A DNA stretch of 64,000 bases from Gordionus sp. m RMFG-2023 (GCF_954871325.1 NC_088778.1:24847120-24911119); one strand, 5' to 3'; shown: positions 46,801 through 59,481, counted from the stretch's first letter. Notes: generated by a model from the letters alone, not told the origin. Program-made: numbers and translations.

Positions 46801-49010
46801 TATTTAGAGCCAGAAACTATGATTTTGTTAGATGAGCACTTATCAGTATCGTCGGCTTTATCCGGATTGCTGCTTTGATAGTTCATTATAGCATTATGGG
46901 CTTCATCAGTTAGGGTAGGATTTGGAGAGGTAGATCCCAGAGAGGAATCATAGATTGGGTGTTGATGGGTAGTGGATGACTTTTCACATTTTGAGGGAAG
47001 GATAGTGTCGTCAGCCGATAAAGATATTTGAGATGATGAATCTGATTTGATAGATTTGTTGACATTATTGGATTCGTTAGAGAAAGGCTCGTTAGGAGTA
47101 ACGATACCATGTATATTCTTTTTATGCTTTTTAAGGAAATACTTGTTGCAAAATTCTTTTCTGCAAAGGTCACAATAAGATTCCCCCGAAGAATTAGGCA
47201 TTGTCAAGTCAGCCGATTGTTTTTCGAGATGAAAAGAGGAAGAAAAGGGAGGAGTGCTTTGAGACTTTGCGTGAGTTGTGAAGGTCTGAACGTTTAAACT
47301 GGTAGATTTAGAGGAACTAATATCGGGAGATTTTTGTACTTTGTCTATAACTGATTGGGTTACGTTTAAAGGATCATTTAAATTATCGCAACTACTCTTT
47401 ATTACAACAGAATCATTTTTAGTGCAATTGCTATTATCGTTGTTTATGTGATCATCAATTGATGGCGATATATCCAAAACAACATTTTCATCCTTAAAAT
47501 TGGGAAATGCATCATCGGTTATCTGAGGTGGGGTTTTAAAACCCTCAGGAGGCTTAGGCTCTATAACTATGTTGCTTTGCGTTGTCTCTAATAAATAGAG
47601 AATTTGAGACTTGTCGAATTCAGCTTCTGAATCCCTATTCTCACAATTGGTACCCACTTCTATTTTTTCAGAATTATATTCTATTTTTTCCGCAGCATTA
47701 GTAGTGGCTGGCTCATATGAAGAAGGGTCTAGTCCAAATTGGGGTGCGAATAGATTAAGGTTATTAGTATAAAAGTTGTTGAGGGATGCCATATCGAACA
47801 CACCATGCTTGTTAGCCTTGTGCGTCTTGAGGAAGTACTTGTTGCAAAATTCTTTGTTACACAGCTCGCAAAAAGCATCATGGTTAAAAATACGAGACGG
47901 TGGGGGCGGGAGAGGGTGTTGGGAGGTTGGGGCCTGTTGCTGAAGCGAGTTAGCCAAGAAGGGTGGCATATCATACATCATGAAGGGATGAGGTAGAACG
48001 TTAGCTTGTGATGGGAGATGTGAACCAAGAGAAAACTCTTGGGAGCTGGTTGGCTCATCAAGTTTCGACGATGATTTATCTTTGGTTTCGGGCATGAAGT
48101 ATTGGTAATAAGGGTTAGAGGAACCAGTCCCAAAAAAAGGCGGGAAGGCAAAGGGAGCTGCGGCGCCATAACCATATAAAGCAACGTTTGCTGAGTTAGC
48201 TGCCGATAGATAAGTATCAAAAGAAGCAAATGTAGCAGTATCCCAAAGGGAAGAAGTAACCGGGGTTGATTGACTGTTGGCGATGAATGACGGTTTCGAT
48301 TTTAATTCAGGTCCCGGTTTGGTTTCTTTTAGGGTAAAATTAGTATTATGACTAACCATAATATTTGTGTTTGGACAATTCGTGATTTCTTTCTCACTTT
48401 GAGAGGACTTAGAGATAAGTTGCGAATCCATTTCTTCAGCGAGAGGCTCTTTGGATTTCATGTTAGTTTTTTTGAAATTCTTGGAATTGCCTTGACCATG
48501 GTGCAACCTTATTGGTGCAATTTGCTTTCGTTTTTTCGAACCCGCGCCATTAACAGTACCAATGCTGTAAAGAATCGATTGATTATTATCGAAATTTTTT
48601 TCTATCAAATGCTCGTTAAAATGATTAACGGTAGCCGGGGTGTGAGTTAATCTTTTATGCTTCTCTTCCATCATGTCCTTACAATTTTCCAAGCCCAACC
48701 CTACCTTCTCTTCCGAAATTTCCTCCTTCTCATCGATATCTTCGTATTCGAAGATCGTGCTTTTCTCTATGGATCCCACTCCAGAATCAGCTTTATATAA
48801 GTATTTAGCATTCATTAATTCACCAGCTAGACCAGGTGTAGAATGAGGGATGGGAAGTTGCTCGCAAACACTATGGCTATTTTTAATCGATCGTTTCATG
48901 TTGAGTGTTTTTATGTTGGGATACGGTTTATTAAACGGGCGGTGATAAGTAATGTTAGGTGGGATTGGCATATGAAAGTGATTAGGAATAATCGAGAATG
49001 ATAAAGACAT
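43821..49010 (-). CDS. Large C2H2 zinc-finger protein (1729 aa, six dispersed fingers)
   Basis: Probably a nuclear DNA-binding regulator. Six C2H2 fingers lie far apart at about residues 381-402, 613-634, 739-760, 950-971, 1197-1218 and 1309-1329. Fingers 1, 2 and 4 are near copies built on C(E/D/Q)(L/I)C.KE(F/L)CNKYFLKTH with C-X2-C-X12-H-X4-H spacing. Finger 6 is a classic C-X2-C-X12-H-X3-H. Linkers are Ser/Asn/Pro-rich and presumably disordered. I-K-E-E-P at 1040-1044 and I-K-T-E at 839-842 fit the SUMO acceptor rule. A basic patch RRRKKFRKRW at 1441-1450 may be a nuclear signal. The ORF is unbroken for 5.2 kb with no intron, unlike CHERP. The chosen ATG at 49010 is the first in frame after a TAA about 60 bases upstream; an AG at TATATATAG just upstream could be an acceptor for a 5' UTR intron. 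I do not recognise the orthologue, so no symbol is given. Confidence 0.9.
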   Translation of the reverse strand: MSLSFSIIPNHFHMPIPPNITYHRPFNKPYPNIKTLNMKRSIKNSHSVCEQLPIPHSTPGLAGELMNAKYLYKADSGVGSIEKSTIFEYEDIDEKEEISEEKVGLGLENCKDMMEEKHKRLTHTPATVNHFNEHLIEKNFDNNQSILYSIGTVNGAGSKKRKQIAPIRLHHGQGNSKNFKKTNMKSKEPLAEEMDSQLISKSSQSEKEITNCPNTNIMVSHNTNFTLKETKPGPELKSKPSFIANSQSTPVTSSLWDTATFASFDTYLSAANSANVALYGYGAAAPFAFPPFFGTGSSNPYYQYFMPETKDKSSSKLDEPTSSQEFSLGSHLPSQANVLPHPFMMYDMPPFLANSLQQQAPTSQHPLPPPPSRIFNHDAFCELCNKEFCNKYFLKTHKANKHGVFDMASLNNFYTNNLNLFAPQFGLDPSSYEPATTNAAEKIEYNSEKIEVGTNCENRDSEAEFDKSQILYLLETTQSNIVIEPKPPEGFKTPPQITDDAFPNFKDENVVLDISPSIDDHINNDNSNCTKNDSVVIKSSCDNLNDPLNVTQSVIDKVQKSPDISSSKSTSLNVQTFTTHAKSQSTPPFSSSFHLEKQSADLTMPNSSGESYCDLCRKEFCNKYFLKKHKKNIHGIVTPNEPFSNESNNVNKSIKSDSSSQISLSADDTILPSKCEKSSTTHQHPIYDSSLGSTSPNPTLTDEAHNAIMNYQSSNPDKADDTDKCSSNKIIVSGSKYPCTKCDKSFNNMHFLRSHLFNVHDQPIDFGIKNPSIIINHKKVGEENVESLQKSLKTVESNIKTVFNHTDSQRTENSHTNNKLMVTEKPITISYEDDEGSIIKTESCEKAKSLGSEMIKKLENVTRHSISKFDNGSDQSLEFNSLMEYDDDFDTSCSNTMKSKSKIKLISANHSIHSYHKNISSGGFEPPKHIYNRYYNSKDHFYHQWGSSFCQICQKELCNKYFLKTHMVKMHGVSVEEAKRILRKQTYAHGSNSLSNYKMGKSLNQWVSNHSSNKKSSGFYNTKHVDHDRSNTDNTCNNCIKEEPIDVLYKSNWAKSKESAIYQSPPNHESVDKTVKAINNFDDMKYYHPYFQYFYHPTLFPNHMMMPEVASSQSCAMSTTSSLLKTSPRHQLYPKDKNCRMNHVINNTQQPSFHYPNFYGSNIFPPSQCSSQPILMSHKFASPSFKNIGLEPKMIACPYCGLLIEDPKSLLKHLYLEHPDEDVDPSCINSFPYYAPSTCLDQNVPPYNFSNRINHYPSNTKDMAKRLSQFYINQDNYSAYHGSHSAQSHQHLLLSNSYQSDPTIPKHACRKCGRSFNYPETLLRHQKSHLSQDRQHKINKGISVYNDLTDSVKKSEIKAQNRKYISTTRAETLESQPALPNDNADSNIKCRGNRADIFKQRYPMTKYGMDRVYARTNYQNNYHYRNRVKRSMFDKLGSLYRRRKKFRKRWNLRTKFNGSVKSDLSRSNKSSIDYTEMPISLLKNPGYPNNYDSSNKIINSSTMHPNNGDIKISSKLVSTTLSLSYKQTKSASNIDHDMAKLSVTKPSLSLNSLVTSASITNVGVTKSTSPGDLLASNSDNNQVSPINKETKRLPSSFSSPQISRDTIDIKSLFIEPLNNTNSPLSNDSIKDKIIMQPFILKTYNNSDSQNASIFVKNSLGDTTDRLTHNSYSAAETFLINHISRRESISAHVPLIPSLVYLPVISEIKEKTIALFTLEPYQEPRAKKLQ

Positions 49011-50766
49011 TTGATCAGTGTGTGTAGCATTGAGAAAATTGGGCTTATCTATATATATATAACATGATTATATAATTATTTAATATAATTAATGTATATC
49101 TAAGTTAACGATAACTTGAAATGAATGTAACATAGTTAGGCCAATATAAAAATATCACCATAGTTATACTTCTTGGTAATTTTTTTTAACATCATATAAT
49201 ATCATAACGCTCTTTAAGATCAACCCCTCACCATCTCTTAAAAGAATTATCTAAAATATTACAGGTATTGGGCTCCAAAATCAACTTGGGTTCCAAGTTT
49301 TTACCATGCAAATAGAAATTACAGAATAATTCATTATTAACAAATTCATATAATCATCATTGAAATTACCCCACTCCCCTCCCCGTCAAAAACTATAACT
49401 CTCTTATGGCCTTCCTCATTAATGTGTGGCCACTTGAGACTCCATCAACTACCATTCAAACACACAATATTAATTTTGCATATATATTATAATGTTTAAG
49501 TAATATAATTTTACTTTCAATGGAGCGATATCATGATTTATAATTGATCTATCCAAGCGTCATTTAGCGACTATACATCGATAATCGCCAAAGAAAAATG
49601 AATCGATCATTCGAATGTCAGCTTGTGTTTGAATATGGAGTGTTCCACCTATTTATAATAGAGTTATCGCGCGAACCCGTAGACAACAATGGAATGATTT
49701 TAACAAATATATCCAGGTAAATGGTGGAAATAAATATTTTTTTTAAAAAAAAATAAAATAAAATAATTAAAACAATTAATATAAATGCACAGATAATTTT
49801 TTTTTTTGATAAATTTGGATTTCTTCAACAAAAAAAAATCCAAGTAAAAAAAAAGAAGTTTTTAATTGATTTTTGAGGAAGGTGAATTATCGTTTTTAAT
49901 TGAGTTAGTTTTTAAATGATTTTTTTGTTTTTTTTAAATTAAATGATTTTTTTGATTTATTCCCTAAATCCGACAATTTTTCTCGCCCATTCCTTTATCT
50001 TGGATATTTGTTTTTTGTTTAAATGTTCTTTTGGACGTGAGTAAAATTTAAAATTATCTATTCCCTTTTTTGTGGATTTAATTGTTTTGTTTTTGGAATT
50101 TAATTTTCTCTTTTTTTAAAGGTATAGTAAGTGCCGCCTTGCTGCCCTTCAATTCCAATTTCAGTCTTTAACCTAATTTTTTTTTTAAAATAATTAAAAA
50201 TATATTAAAAAAATTAAAAATATATAAATTTATTGAATATTTAAAATTATAAAATAAAAATAAGAAATCAATCAATAATAATGAAAATAATAAACAATTT
50301 TACATTTTTTTTAAAATATATGTAAATAAATAAAAAAATGTTTGAAAATTCAATTTTTTTTTAAAAATTTCAACCATTCCCGAATTTCATTCAACTCACT
50401 GAAATTTAAACATGACCCGGCCCGATATATAACTCTCGAATAGAAATTCTATGTTTTATGATGTAAAAGAAATAAAATATTATAAAATAAAATGTAAAAA
50501 TCCAAAAATTATGAAGGGAAAAAAGGCCATCTTGTTAATATCAACCGCAAAAAAAAAATTATTTTTTTACAATTTTAAAAAACATTAATAATATACTGGT
50601 TTCGTTTTTTAAAAATTTCATTTTATAAAATTATTTTTACAATTATATTCTAAAAATGTATATTATATAATTGTAATTTATTTTGTAAATGTATACAATT
50701 TTATTTGATGTACTTATTTTGATTTTATAATAGGAAATTAAGAGTTGTTACATATCAGATCATATA

Positions 50767-51166
50767 TGTCGTATTGGGATATGGAATTCATGGGGATTCA
50801 AAATTTCTTAATTTTAAATCATTTTTTAAGAGCGATTTTTAAATTTGAACTATCGGATTTGATCGAAAATGTATTCCGGGATGAGGAGAGTACACACACT
50901 ATGAATTTCAGACACCTTTGTGTATTTGTTTTTTTTTTATTTATATAAAAAATGAAAAATCTATATAAAAATTAATATAAAATAAGAGTATTTCAAAATT
51001 TCAGGGCAATTTTATCTGAAATTCATAATAAAGATACCTCTTAACATGCTGGAATATATTTCCTATCAAATCAGATTTTTCAAATTAAAAAAAATAGCCC
51101 TTAGTAAATGATATAAAAATGAGAGATACCGAATCCCTATGAACTGCATATCCCAAATACGATACT
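50767..51166. repeat. Foldback family B, copy 3
   Basis: Left arm GTCGTATTGGGATATGGAAT, with GATCGAAAATGTATTCCGGG and ATGAATTTCAGACA. Right arm, reversed, ATCGTATTTGGGATATGCAG, with GATAGGAAATATATTCCAGC and ATGAATTTCAGATA. The arms pair over about 170 bp with a 60-bp AT spacer. Confidence 0.8.
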
Positions 51167-52915
51167 ATAACAAGTTTGTCTAACTTAAGCACTGAATGGA
51201 TCAACAATTTGCTATCATGGCTTGCTTAAAATATTTTGGTAACGGTAAAAATAATTCCGAAATGGTGAAAAATAAAGATTTCGCTCTAAATAGATTATAT
51301 TAGAATTGAATGCGATTCATGAAATTATTATATTTATATAATTTTTATTCCATTATTAATTAGATTTAGATCCGTTGTTTATTACATTAACAACTCATCC
51401 TGCATTTTTTTTATTAATTATGTTAAAAAAATCTGTTAAAATTTTATGGCCCGGACAAGTCAACTTGTTCAGAATTTTTTATTTATAGGTATAATAGTTA
51501 AAAATTAAGGGCTACCCGAATAAACTTTATAAACATCTTGGGCCAATTATAACGGGTCGGGTTGATCTATAATATGGTAAATTTCCAAATATATTAACAA
51601 TTTAAAAAGAAACCAACCAAATCTTATTTTGGAAGATAAATATTAAAAAAATATTTCTTTTAAGCTTAGCTAATTAATAATGAAATATAAAAAAAAGGAT
51701 AAATTTAATCTGATACACAAAAATTGGAAAAAAAAATCATGTCAAAATTTAATGTTAATTAATAAGTATTATAAAATAAATTTAATGTTATATAATAATA
51801 ATTTTTCTCTTATTCTGGTTTAAAGCATTTTGTTTGTTCGGCCTAAAAACAGTTTTTTAATCAAAATAAAAAGTAATTAATTAGTTTATGTAAATTGTAA
51901 TTTAGTTATTTCATTTTTTTTTAAAATTAGATTTTATGTAGAGGTAATGCGGACTAAATGAAGGATCAAAATTTTAAAAACTCCATTTTATTCTTACATC
52001 ATCATTCTTATTAGCGTCTAGCGATGATCAAATTTTAGTTTCTGACGGGACGCGTACAAATTTTTTTTTGAAATAGAAATTTTTTAAAAAAATTTATAAT
52101 ATATAATATAATAACTTTTATCATAAAATTCGAATAGAAATTCCTTTTTGAAAAATTAATCCTCGAGAGCCCAGGCCGCAGATTTTTCAATAGTTTAATA
52201 ATTTAAATTATTTTGGGCTTCACTCGGTAGTTTGTGAGTTCTAGCGCTTTTTTTATTGACCCCCCCCCCCCCCCCACCAATCATCATAAATTATTTTATT
52301 TATCTACCAAAATACTTATTTTATTAAAGAATTTTTTTACCTCATTAGTTATTTGAGGAGCAAAAGGGTGTGGGATTTAACATTATTTTAAAATTTTTGT
52401 GACAGTTTGCAAATGGCAAAATTTTCAGTCTCGGTTCGGCGGGAATTACTGTCCATAAAAGATTAGCTGAAAAGAAACTGCTTAAGGGCCAAAAAGGCGG
52501 GCATAACCTTGGCATGTTAATTAAAAGTATGAATTTTACGAAGCCTGTCTAAATTACACAATAGCTATCGGCGAGGGTCCGGCTCGTGAAAAAATATTTA
52601 AATTTGGGTAGCAGGTATAATGTCAATCATTTTCTTTTTTGATTTCGTGAAATTAAATTAATTTTTTATATATCTTTTTTAGTTAATAATAAATTTAATT
52701 AAATTAATATTAAAAAAAAAACCTTTATATATAAAGTTTAAAAAAATTTTATCAATGTTTTTATCAAACTTATAAATTATTAATTATATACAAAAAAAAT
52801 CATTAACATCAATTCTTTTTCCCATTTTATAAAATTATAAAACAGATATTTTTTTTTATAAATAAAAATTTTAATTTTTACGTTGAAAAAAGTAAAATAT
52901 TTTTTTAATTTGATC

Positions 52916-53280
52916 TAGAGGTCAGTAATGCCTGGCCCGGGGTTAACTTTCTGGGAAAAATTTATTTGGACAGGGCAGGGGTAAAAAAAATAGAGGCCTG
53001 GCCAAAAAAAATGGGCAGGATTATTAATGAATTCTGATATTTGATAGAAGTAATAATCCATAATGTGTAATGTACCTCTCCCCAATATTATAAAAAGATG
53101 TTTATTTTGGTGTTCATCTACATATATTTCGGATTAGGTCTTGGATTTAAAAAAAACAGGATCGGGAAACCTTAGTAGAAAATTAGAAAAGGGACGGGCT
53201 GGGTAAAACTATAGCCGAGACGAGCAAAAGCTAAATTCCAAGGACCAGGCATAAAAATTTTGTAATTTGCGGATCTCTAA
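52916..53280. repeat. GCCCGG-family MITE, full copy
   Basis: Left end CTAGAGGTCAGTAATGCCTG followed by GCCCGGGG; right end, reversed, TTAGAGATCCGCAAATTACA with ATGCCTGGTCC. Subterminal CCTGGCC/GGCCAGG blocks are inverted. There is no coding capacity. Confidence 0.6.
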
Positions 53281-54906
53281 TTTGAACATTGTTTATTTAT
53301 ATTTAGCATGTTGAAGCGGTTAAATGAATGATTTAATGATAATTGATAAGTTAGTTATTTTACAAAATAGTAAACCTTTCTTCCAAAGATAAATCTCCTT
53401 AACAAAAATCGATTATTACATATAAATAATGTCATTATGAAAAAGATTATTTTTTTTCCGCAAATATTATAAATATATGCATAATTACTTTGAGGATAAT
53501 TATTTTAAGATTTGAATTAGATATGAAAAATTGTTTATCGAGATTTCAAGAAAATACTGATAACATGTCTTTCTTTCCTTTCTGAATCAGGAACTTTAAT
53601 TTCCATCGCATAAAAATTATCTCTTTTTTTCCCCTTAAATTTATATATAATTATTTATAATATATAATTATTTATAATAAAATAATTATAAAATTAATAC
53701 TATAGGGAGAAAAAAAAGCACCAAGCCACACATACATTCCATTATCCCATAAATTTAAAATACAAAATGAAATAAATTTACATTTAAAAAAAAAATTTTT
53801 ACAGATGGTTTAGGGCTAAACTAAAAATCACTAAAATTATATTAAAATCTTATTTTTTTCCCCATTTTACATTTCCATAAAGTTTATTTATTTATTTTTT
53901 TTAAAAAAATTGAATTGTATTAAAGAAAAAATAACAGACAGTTGTTTTAGCCTTTTAAAAAAATAAAAAAAATTAGAATAAATTTTTGTCTACATTATGA
54001 CATACGATCAAAAAAAAAATGTTCAATGGACCGACCGAGAGTTATATATATTATTTCTTTTTTGTGTCTTTGTAGTTTATACTAGAGGTCCAAACCGAAG
54101 CCCGGCCTAGGGCGAAAAATTCTACGGGCAGCGCAAAACAATTTGTAACCCGAGCCGAAAAACATTTCCAAAAATTTGGGCATGTTCTGGAAGAGCGGAG
54201 ATGCGCAGTACTTATTTCTTGCTAACCAAACCTAATAATCGGTCGACCAATAGAAATCTAGATCAGGTGACAAAAGTTATTTCGCATTGTAATGAGTTAA
54301 ACCAAATCCAATTTTTATTTATGCTAATTCAAGATACATTTCTAAAAAAAATTATTGCGCGATATTTTACCATCTAGTTTAATTTATATATCTTATATAG
54401 AAAAAAAGGAATGAAGAATTAGATAATTATAAAATTTTGAAGATGACATGTCTTAAAAAAGCAGGTGTGAAAAGAATATAACAAGGATCAACAAACAACA
54501 ATTAAACAAAGTGCTAAAATGTAAATTTATAGATTTTTTTTTTTAAATTTAAAAATTTGGTACTATTTAAAAATATTAAAAAAAAAAATTTGATTTTAGT
54601 AAGGATAGATATAATAAAAAAAACATAAATAAATATATGCCTTAAAGTTCTTAACGAAATTTATAGTTAATTTTTTTTTAATTGACATTTGGTGATAATG
54701 AAAAATTTCCAACAAAATATTGATATATTAAAAATTTGCAATAAAATATTGTACAAGCAAACGTCCCCCCCCCCTAGAATTTAGAGTTTGATGAAATAAA
54801 TAAACTAATTGTGTTCCGTTATTCAAACCCCAGTTTTCTAAAAATGTTATTTTTATTTTAGCATTTTTACGCTGCATTTCAACCATATCTCGCCTCTATA
54901 TAAATT

Positions 54907-55193
54907 TCAGAGACCTGTTGACCATGATCTAAGGCTGCTAAAAGGTCGAAAAAATTATAAACCCGAGAAAGACTATAAATAACAAATTCGAGCTCAGCAA
55001 AATTTTATAAAATAAATTTAATATTTGATTAACTAAATTGACAAATTACGCTATAAATAAATCTTTTAAAACTCAGGCTGGACCCTTAAAATCACAAAAT
55101 TAAAATCTGAGCGGGACCTTTTAGAAAATTCAGATCAGGCTATAAATAATATCGTGTTTAGACTTTAACATGATACCCTCTACAAGTCTCTAA
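54907..55193. repeat. GCCCGG-family MITE, diverged copy
   Basis: Left end CAGAGACCTGTTGACC and right end, reversed, AGAGACTTGTAGAGGG. Internal CAGGCTGGACCC and GAGCGGGACC blocks are less GC-rich than in other copies. Confidence 0.5.
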
Positions 55194-58100
55194 AAAAATT
55201 AAACATTTGGCATAAGAATTTGATGATTATTATAGTTGATCACTGCCTGCTATTATCCTTAATGGTTCAAGGTGGAAATTTACGATAAAAATATATTAGA
55301 AAAAATATAGTAAAATTTATTATTATATTATAAATATTTAATAAAATTTATTTTAAATTTAGAAAAACTTATCATTTTCCGCTAATTTTCTGTGAGTTTT
55401 TTAAAAAAATAAACAAGTTTATGTTTTAAAAAAGAGTTTTCTTTCAGGGGACAAATCTTTTCTTGCAAACAAACACTTTTCTTAAATTGGCTTGCCGTTC
55501 TGATCCTGAGCCAGTGCACAATAATGAAATTTTATGTGACAAAATGAGTTGTAACAGGTAACAGTGCAGGTAACAGTGATATATTTATTTCCTGGTATGC
55601 ATCATTGAAATTATAATCGTTATTCAATTATGATAATTATAAACTTCCCACTAAATGCCCCTCCCCCTTCTTGAGAAATTTTTGTCGCATGACTATTAAG
55701 CATAGCACGATAAAACGTAAAATAGAGTAAAGAAAAAAAAAGAAGATGATTCAGCCTGAATTATAAAAAACAATTTTGTGGCTATTTTTGATAAATAATT
55801 TTAAAAGGGAAACAGATATTTTAAAATTTTGTTGAGGTCGGAGTCCTCTCCAGTCCGAAATAAATTTTAAAATCATTGGTTCACTCGGATCGGTGAGTAA
55901 AAAGTTATAAAAATGTACCAATAAAAAAAATTTTCTCATGACATAAAATAATGAATATTCCAAAAATGAGATATGGTGTTAATTGCATTTTATAAAAAAA
56001 CAAAATAAATGTAATATGGTAATGAATCGTTGAATATTTTTTAAGTATTTTTTTTATATTCTCAATTTTTATTTTTAAAAGAAAATTTAGCAAATTAAAT
56101 AGGAAATCGCATTAAATATAAATTATATCCTATCTAAAGTGTATATTTAGCTAGATTTGTAAAAAAAATTATATTAAAAATTTAATGTAAATTTTTTCCT
56201 TTAAAATATAAAGATTTTTGGTTTTTTTTGTCCTTTTTCACAAAAGATTCATTTATTTTTAGTTTTAGTTGTGTAATGGAGAGATTTCAGTTGTTGGTTA
56301 ATAGAATTTAATAAAAATAATTCGGTAAAATTAGTATAATTATAATATGAATAAAATTATTTTAAAAAAGGTATATAATATATATAAAATAATAATAATA
56401 AAATGAAAATTTATACGCGTCAAAATGATATGAATTTTTTTATTTATTTATATTTCATTTTATTTAAAATTTCCGGACATTAAATGTGTGACAAAAAAAA
56501 CAATTTTTTTTTTAAAAAAACACTAAAAATACTTTTGGCAAGGAAAATCGAAAAGTAAGGATTTTATTCTAAAAAATAATAACCTTTTATTTTTTAAAAA
56601 TTGAGTGTTTTTGAATTTCAATTTTCATCGTGATATCTGCTAATGAATTCACAATGGTCCAAAAATTTGAAAACGAGGAGAAAATGAGATATTTATAAAT
56701 GGCGTGGAATCTTTGTTGTACAATGATTATTTCTATTTGTTAATATTTTTAGATAAAAGGTATTATGATACTTACTCTCTCTGAAATAATTTTAACTAAG
56801 TTTTAAAGTTTGAGAAAAATCACGCCACAAAAAATAAACTTATTAGAACTCTAAATTCACAACCTAGGCGTTTTCTCAGTATTTTTATTAAATTGTAACA
56901 AAATTAAAATTAACATGATGTTAAATAAAAATAAATTTTTTTTTTACCCCACTAAATTCCAAGGTATTTTCTAAACGGGAATAGTGAAATTCGATATAAA
57001 AAAATGGAACACGAAAATAAAATTTTGAAATTCCTGATCAAATCTTGTTATAGTGACACATGGATATATTTTGATGAATTTAAAAATTATATTTCCTCCT
57101 TACCCTGAGAGATAATTTATATAAAAATGTTAGAAGCAGATATCCTCTTCCTCATTCTTTAAAAAAAAAATTAAATTAAAAAAGAATTTTTTTTAAAAAA
57201 ACTAAGAAAAAAAACCCACCCATTGATTATTTATTAAATATAAATTTAAAAAAAACACATCTGTTTTTTTCTTCTAAAATAACCCAAAAGCATTATGAAA
57301 TAATTTGTATTTCCAAAAAACAATACTTACGCGTCATAAAAGAAAAAAATTAAAATTTATTGAAGATGAGGTATCAATCACCTATTTGAAAGTAAACAGG
57401 TCGTTTCATCTCCTAAGTTTAATTATAAAAGCAAAAGAGGTTGAAAACCAAAACCGAAGATTTGGGAAAAATCGGTAAAAATAATAAATAAATTGGCTGA
57501 TGAAGATAATATTCTCAACATGGTCGATAAAATTTTGGGAGGCTCAGGAAAAATGAATGGTCCTTTTAAAAAAAACCTGATCAAGAAAAATTGATAAAAA
57601 TTAGCGGAAAAAAAGGAGATTATAAATATTGATAGTCACCTAAAATGGACTAATTTTGGGTGGTTCGGGCATATCTCCCCAATTGTTTTAGTTCTAAAAA
57701 CGATTTAAAATAAATTAATATACTCTAATATTTCCAACCCAATACTTTAGAAAGGTTGGGATTTTTTAAAAAAAAATTATGACAAAAATGACTGTAGACC
57801 CCGTAATTAAGGAAATTTTTTATTAGAGACCATAAGAAGAAATTAATCTCTTTGTGAAAATGTGACATTTTTATTTATTTCTTCAAATAATTTAGAAATT
57901 TCTTATTATTTTCCCTCTTTCCTTCGTCAAACTTCTCATTTCTCAATATAATGTTTTATTAACTTTTGTTTTAAACAAAAAAAAAACACTTAAAAGAAGG
58001 GGTTAAAAAATATATTATTTTATTTTTGGCAAGAAAAAAAATTAAATAATAAAAAAAAGGTGAAACAAATTAAGAAGTTGATTAAAAAGTGATTTTTTTT

Positions 58101-58241
58101 TTGTTAAGCGAAAATTCGATAACCTCTTATTGTGGTGACAAAAAAAAATTGACAAAATCTTAAAAAAAATATATATATAATTTTTTTTTTATTATTTTAA
58201 ATCAAATAATAAATTATTATAAGTGAAATCTGAAATGTTTT

Positions 58242-58273
58242 AATGAACCCGTTTAGTGATATATGGGTTCATT
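58242..58273. repeat. Short perfect inverted repeat
   Basis: AATGAACCC and GGGTTCATT are separated by 14 bases, giving a 9-bp stem in otherwise AT-only sequence. No run of T follows and there is no neighbouring gene, so a terminator role is not suggested. Confidence 0.5.
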
Positions 58274-59481
58274 TAAGATAAATATAATAAATTATAATAT
58301 GGGCCATATATAACTTATAATATAATTTAGAATTTACTTAATTTTTTTTTTGAAGAAAATTAGACAAAATATAATGTAAGTGTGGAGGTGAAATTTTGTT
58401 TGAATCGTGTTATGTTATGCTTTATATGTACAAACACAATCTATGTTGGTGAATAACAGTATGTCATAATGAAGTTATTTATATTTGATTTATTTCACAT
58501 TTAAGCCAAGTCCTGATATGGGCATGAGAAGAATATGGTTTAGACATGGGCTATTTACCTACACCAATTACCTTGTAGTATGAATCTGAGATACTTTATT
58601 AAAATATATACGCAGTATCAAATATTAATCAATGGGGGGGGGGTGTCTGGTATTTGACCAGTTCCCTTCTATAAATATGATTAAAAAGAGTTTGAAAGTA
58701 TTATTCTGAAAATTTTATCAATGTTTATTAGTGCTCAATTGTAAATTAATTTAATCGGTTTTGCAGAGAGTAGAAAGAAAAATAATTCACCCAAAGGATG
58801 AAAGCATTATCTTTGATATTTATGTCAATGATTAGTGCGTATTTCATATTTTTTAGTTCTTCATGTTAGGTAGAAGGTTTAAAAGAAAACATTATTGGCA
58901 AAATAAAAATAAATTGCCAAGTTTGATATAATTTTAGAAAGAAAATTATAAATGCAATAAACAATATGTAAGGCATGATTAATTCCTACGAATTCATCAA
59001 TCAGTTCTACTAATCCATATAAAAACCAGTTATAAGTGAGATAAAATCTATGGCACACCTTAGGCTGAATCTTTATCGAATTTTAAATTAAGATTCAAAA
59101 ATAAATAGAGTCTAAATATATTAAAGATTTTCCCCGATTCAAAATATTTTTAAACCTATGATATTATGATCTTTATAGTACAAATTATATTATTAATTGT
59201 TTTATTTTCCATTTTAAAAACGGGAGTTATAGGGGGGGGGGAGGTTCAACCCCAACCCTCCTTATCTACGTCATTGTGGTGTGCATATATGTGTATACAA
59301 AAATGAGTAGTATAAGTTGTTTAAAAAAATAAATCTTTATTATTACAATTTACAAAATATAAAATCATCATCTTCTATCATTAATATTTATTTGTTTCTG
59401 GCTTTCCCTTTTCCCGCAAGTTCGATAGTAGGTCCCAAATGCCAGATTGAATCCTGCAAATCTGGAACCCATACCGGAGTC

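Noticed and set aside
46910-48650. Several 60-100 codon frames overlapping the zinc-finger gene in other frames or on the plus strand
   Set aside because: They are shadows of the 1729-codon frame: their positions follow its fingers and none has its own family resemblance.
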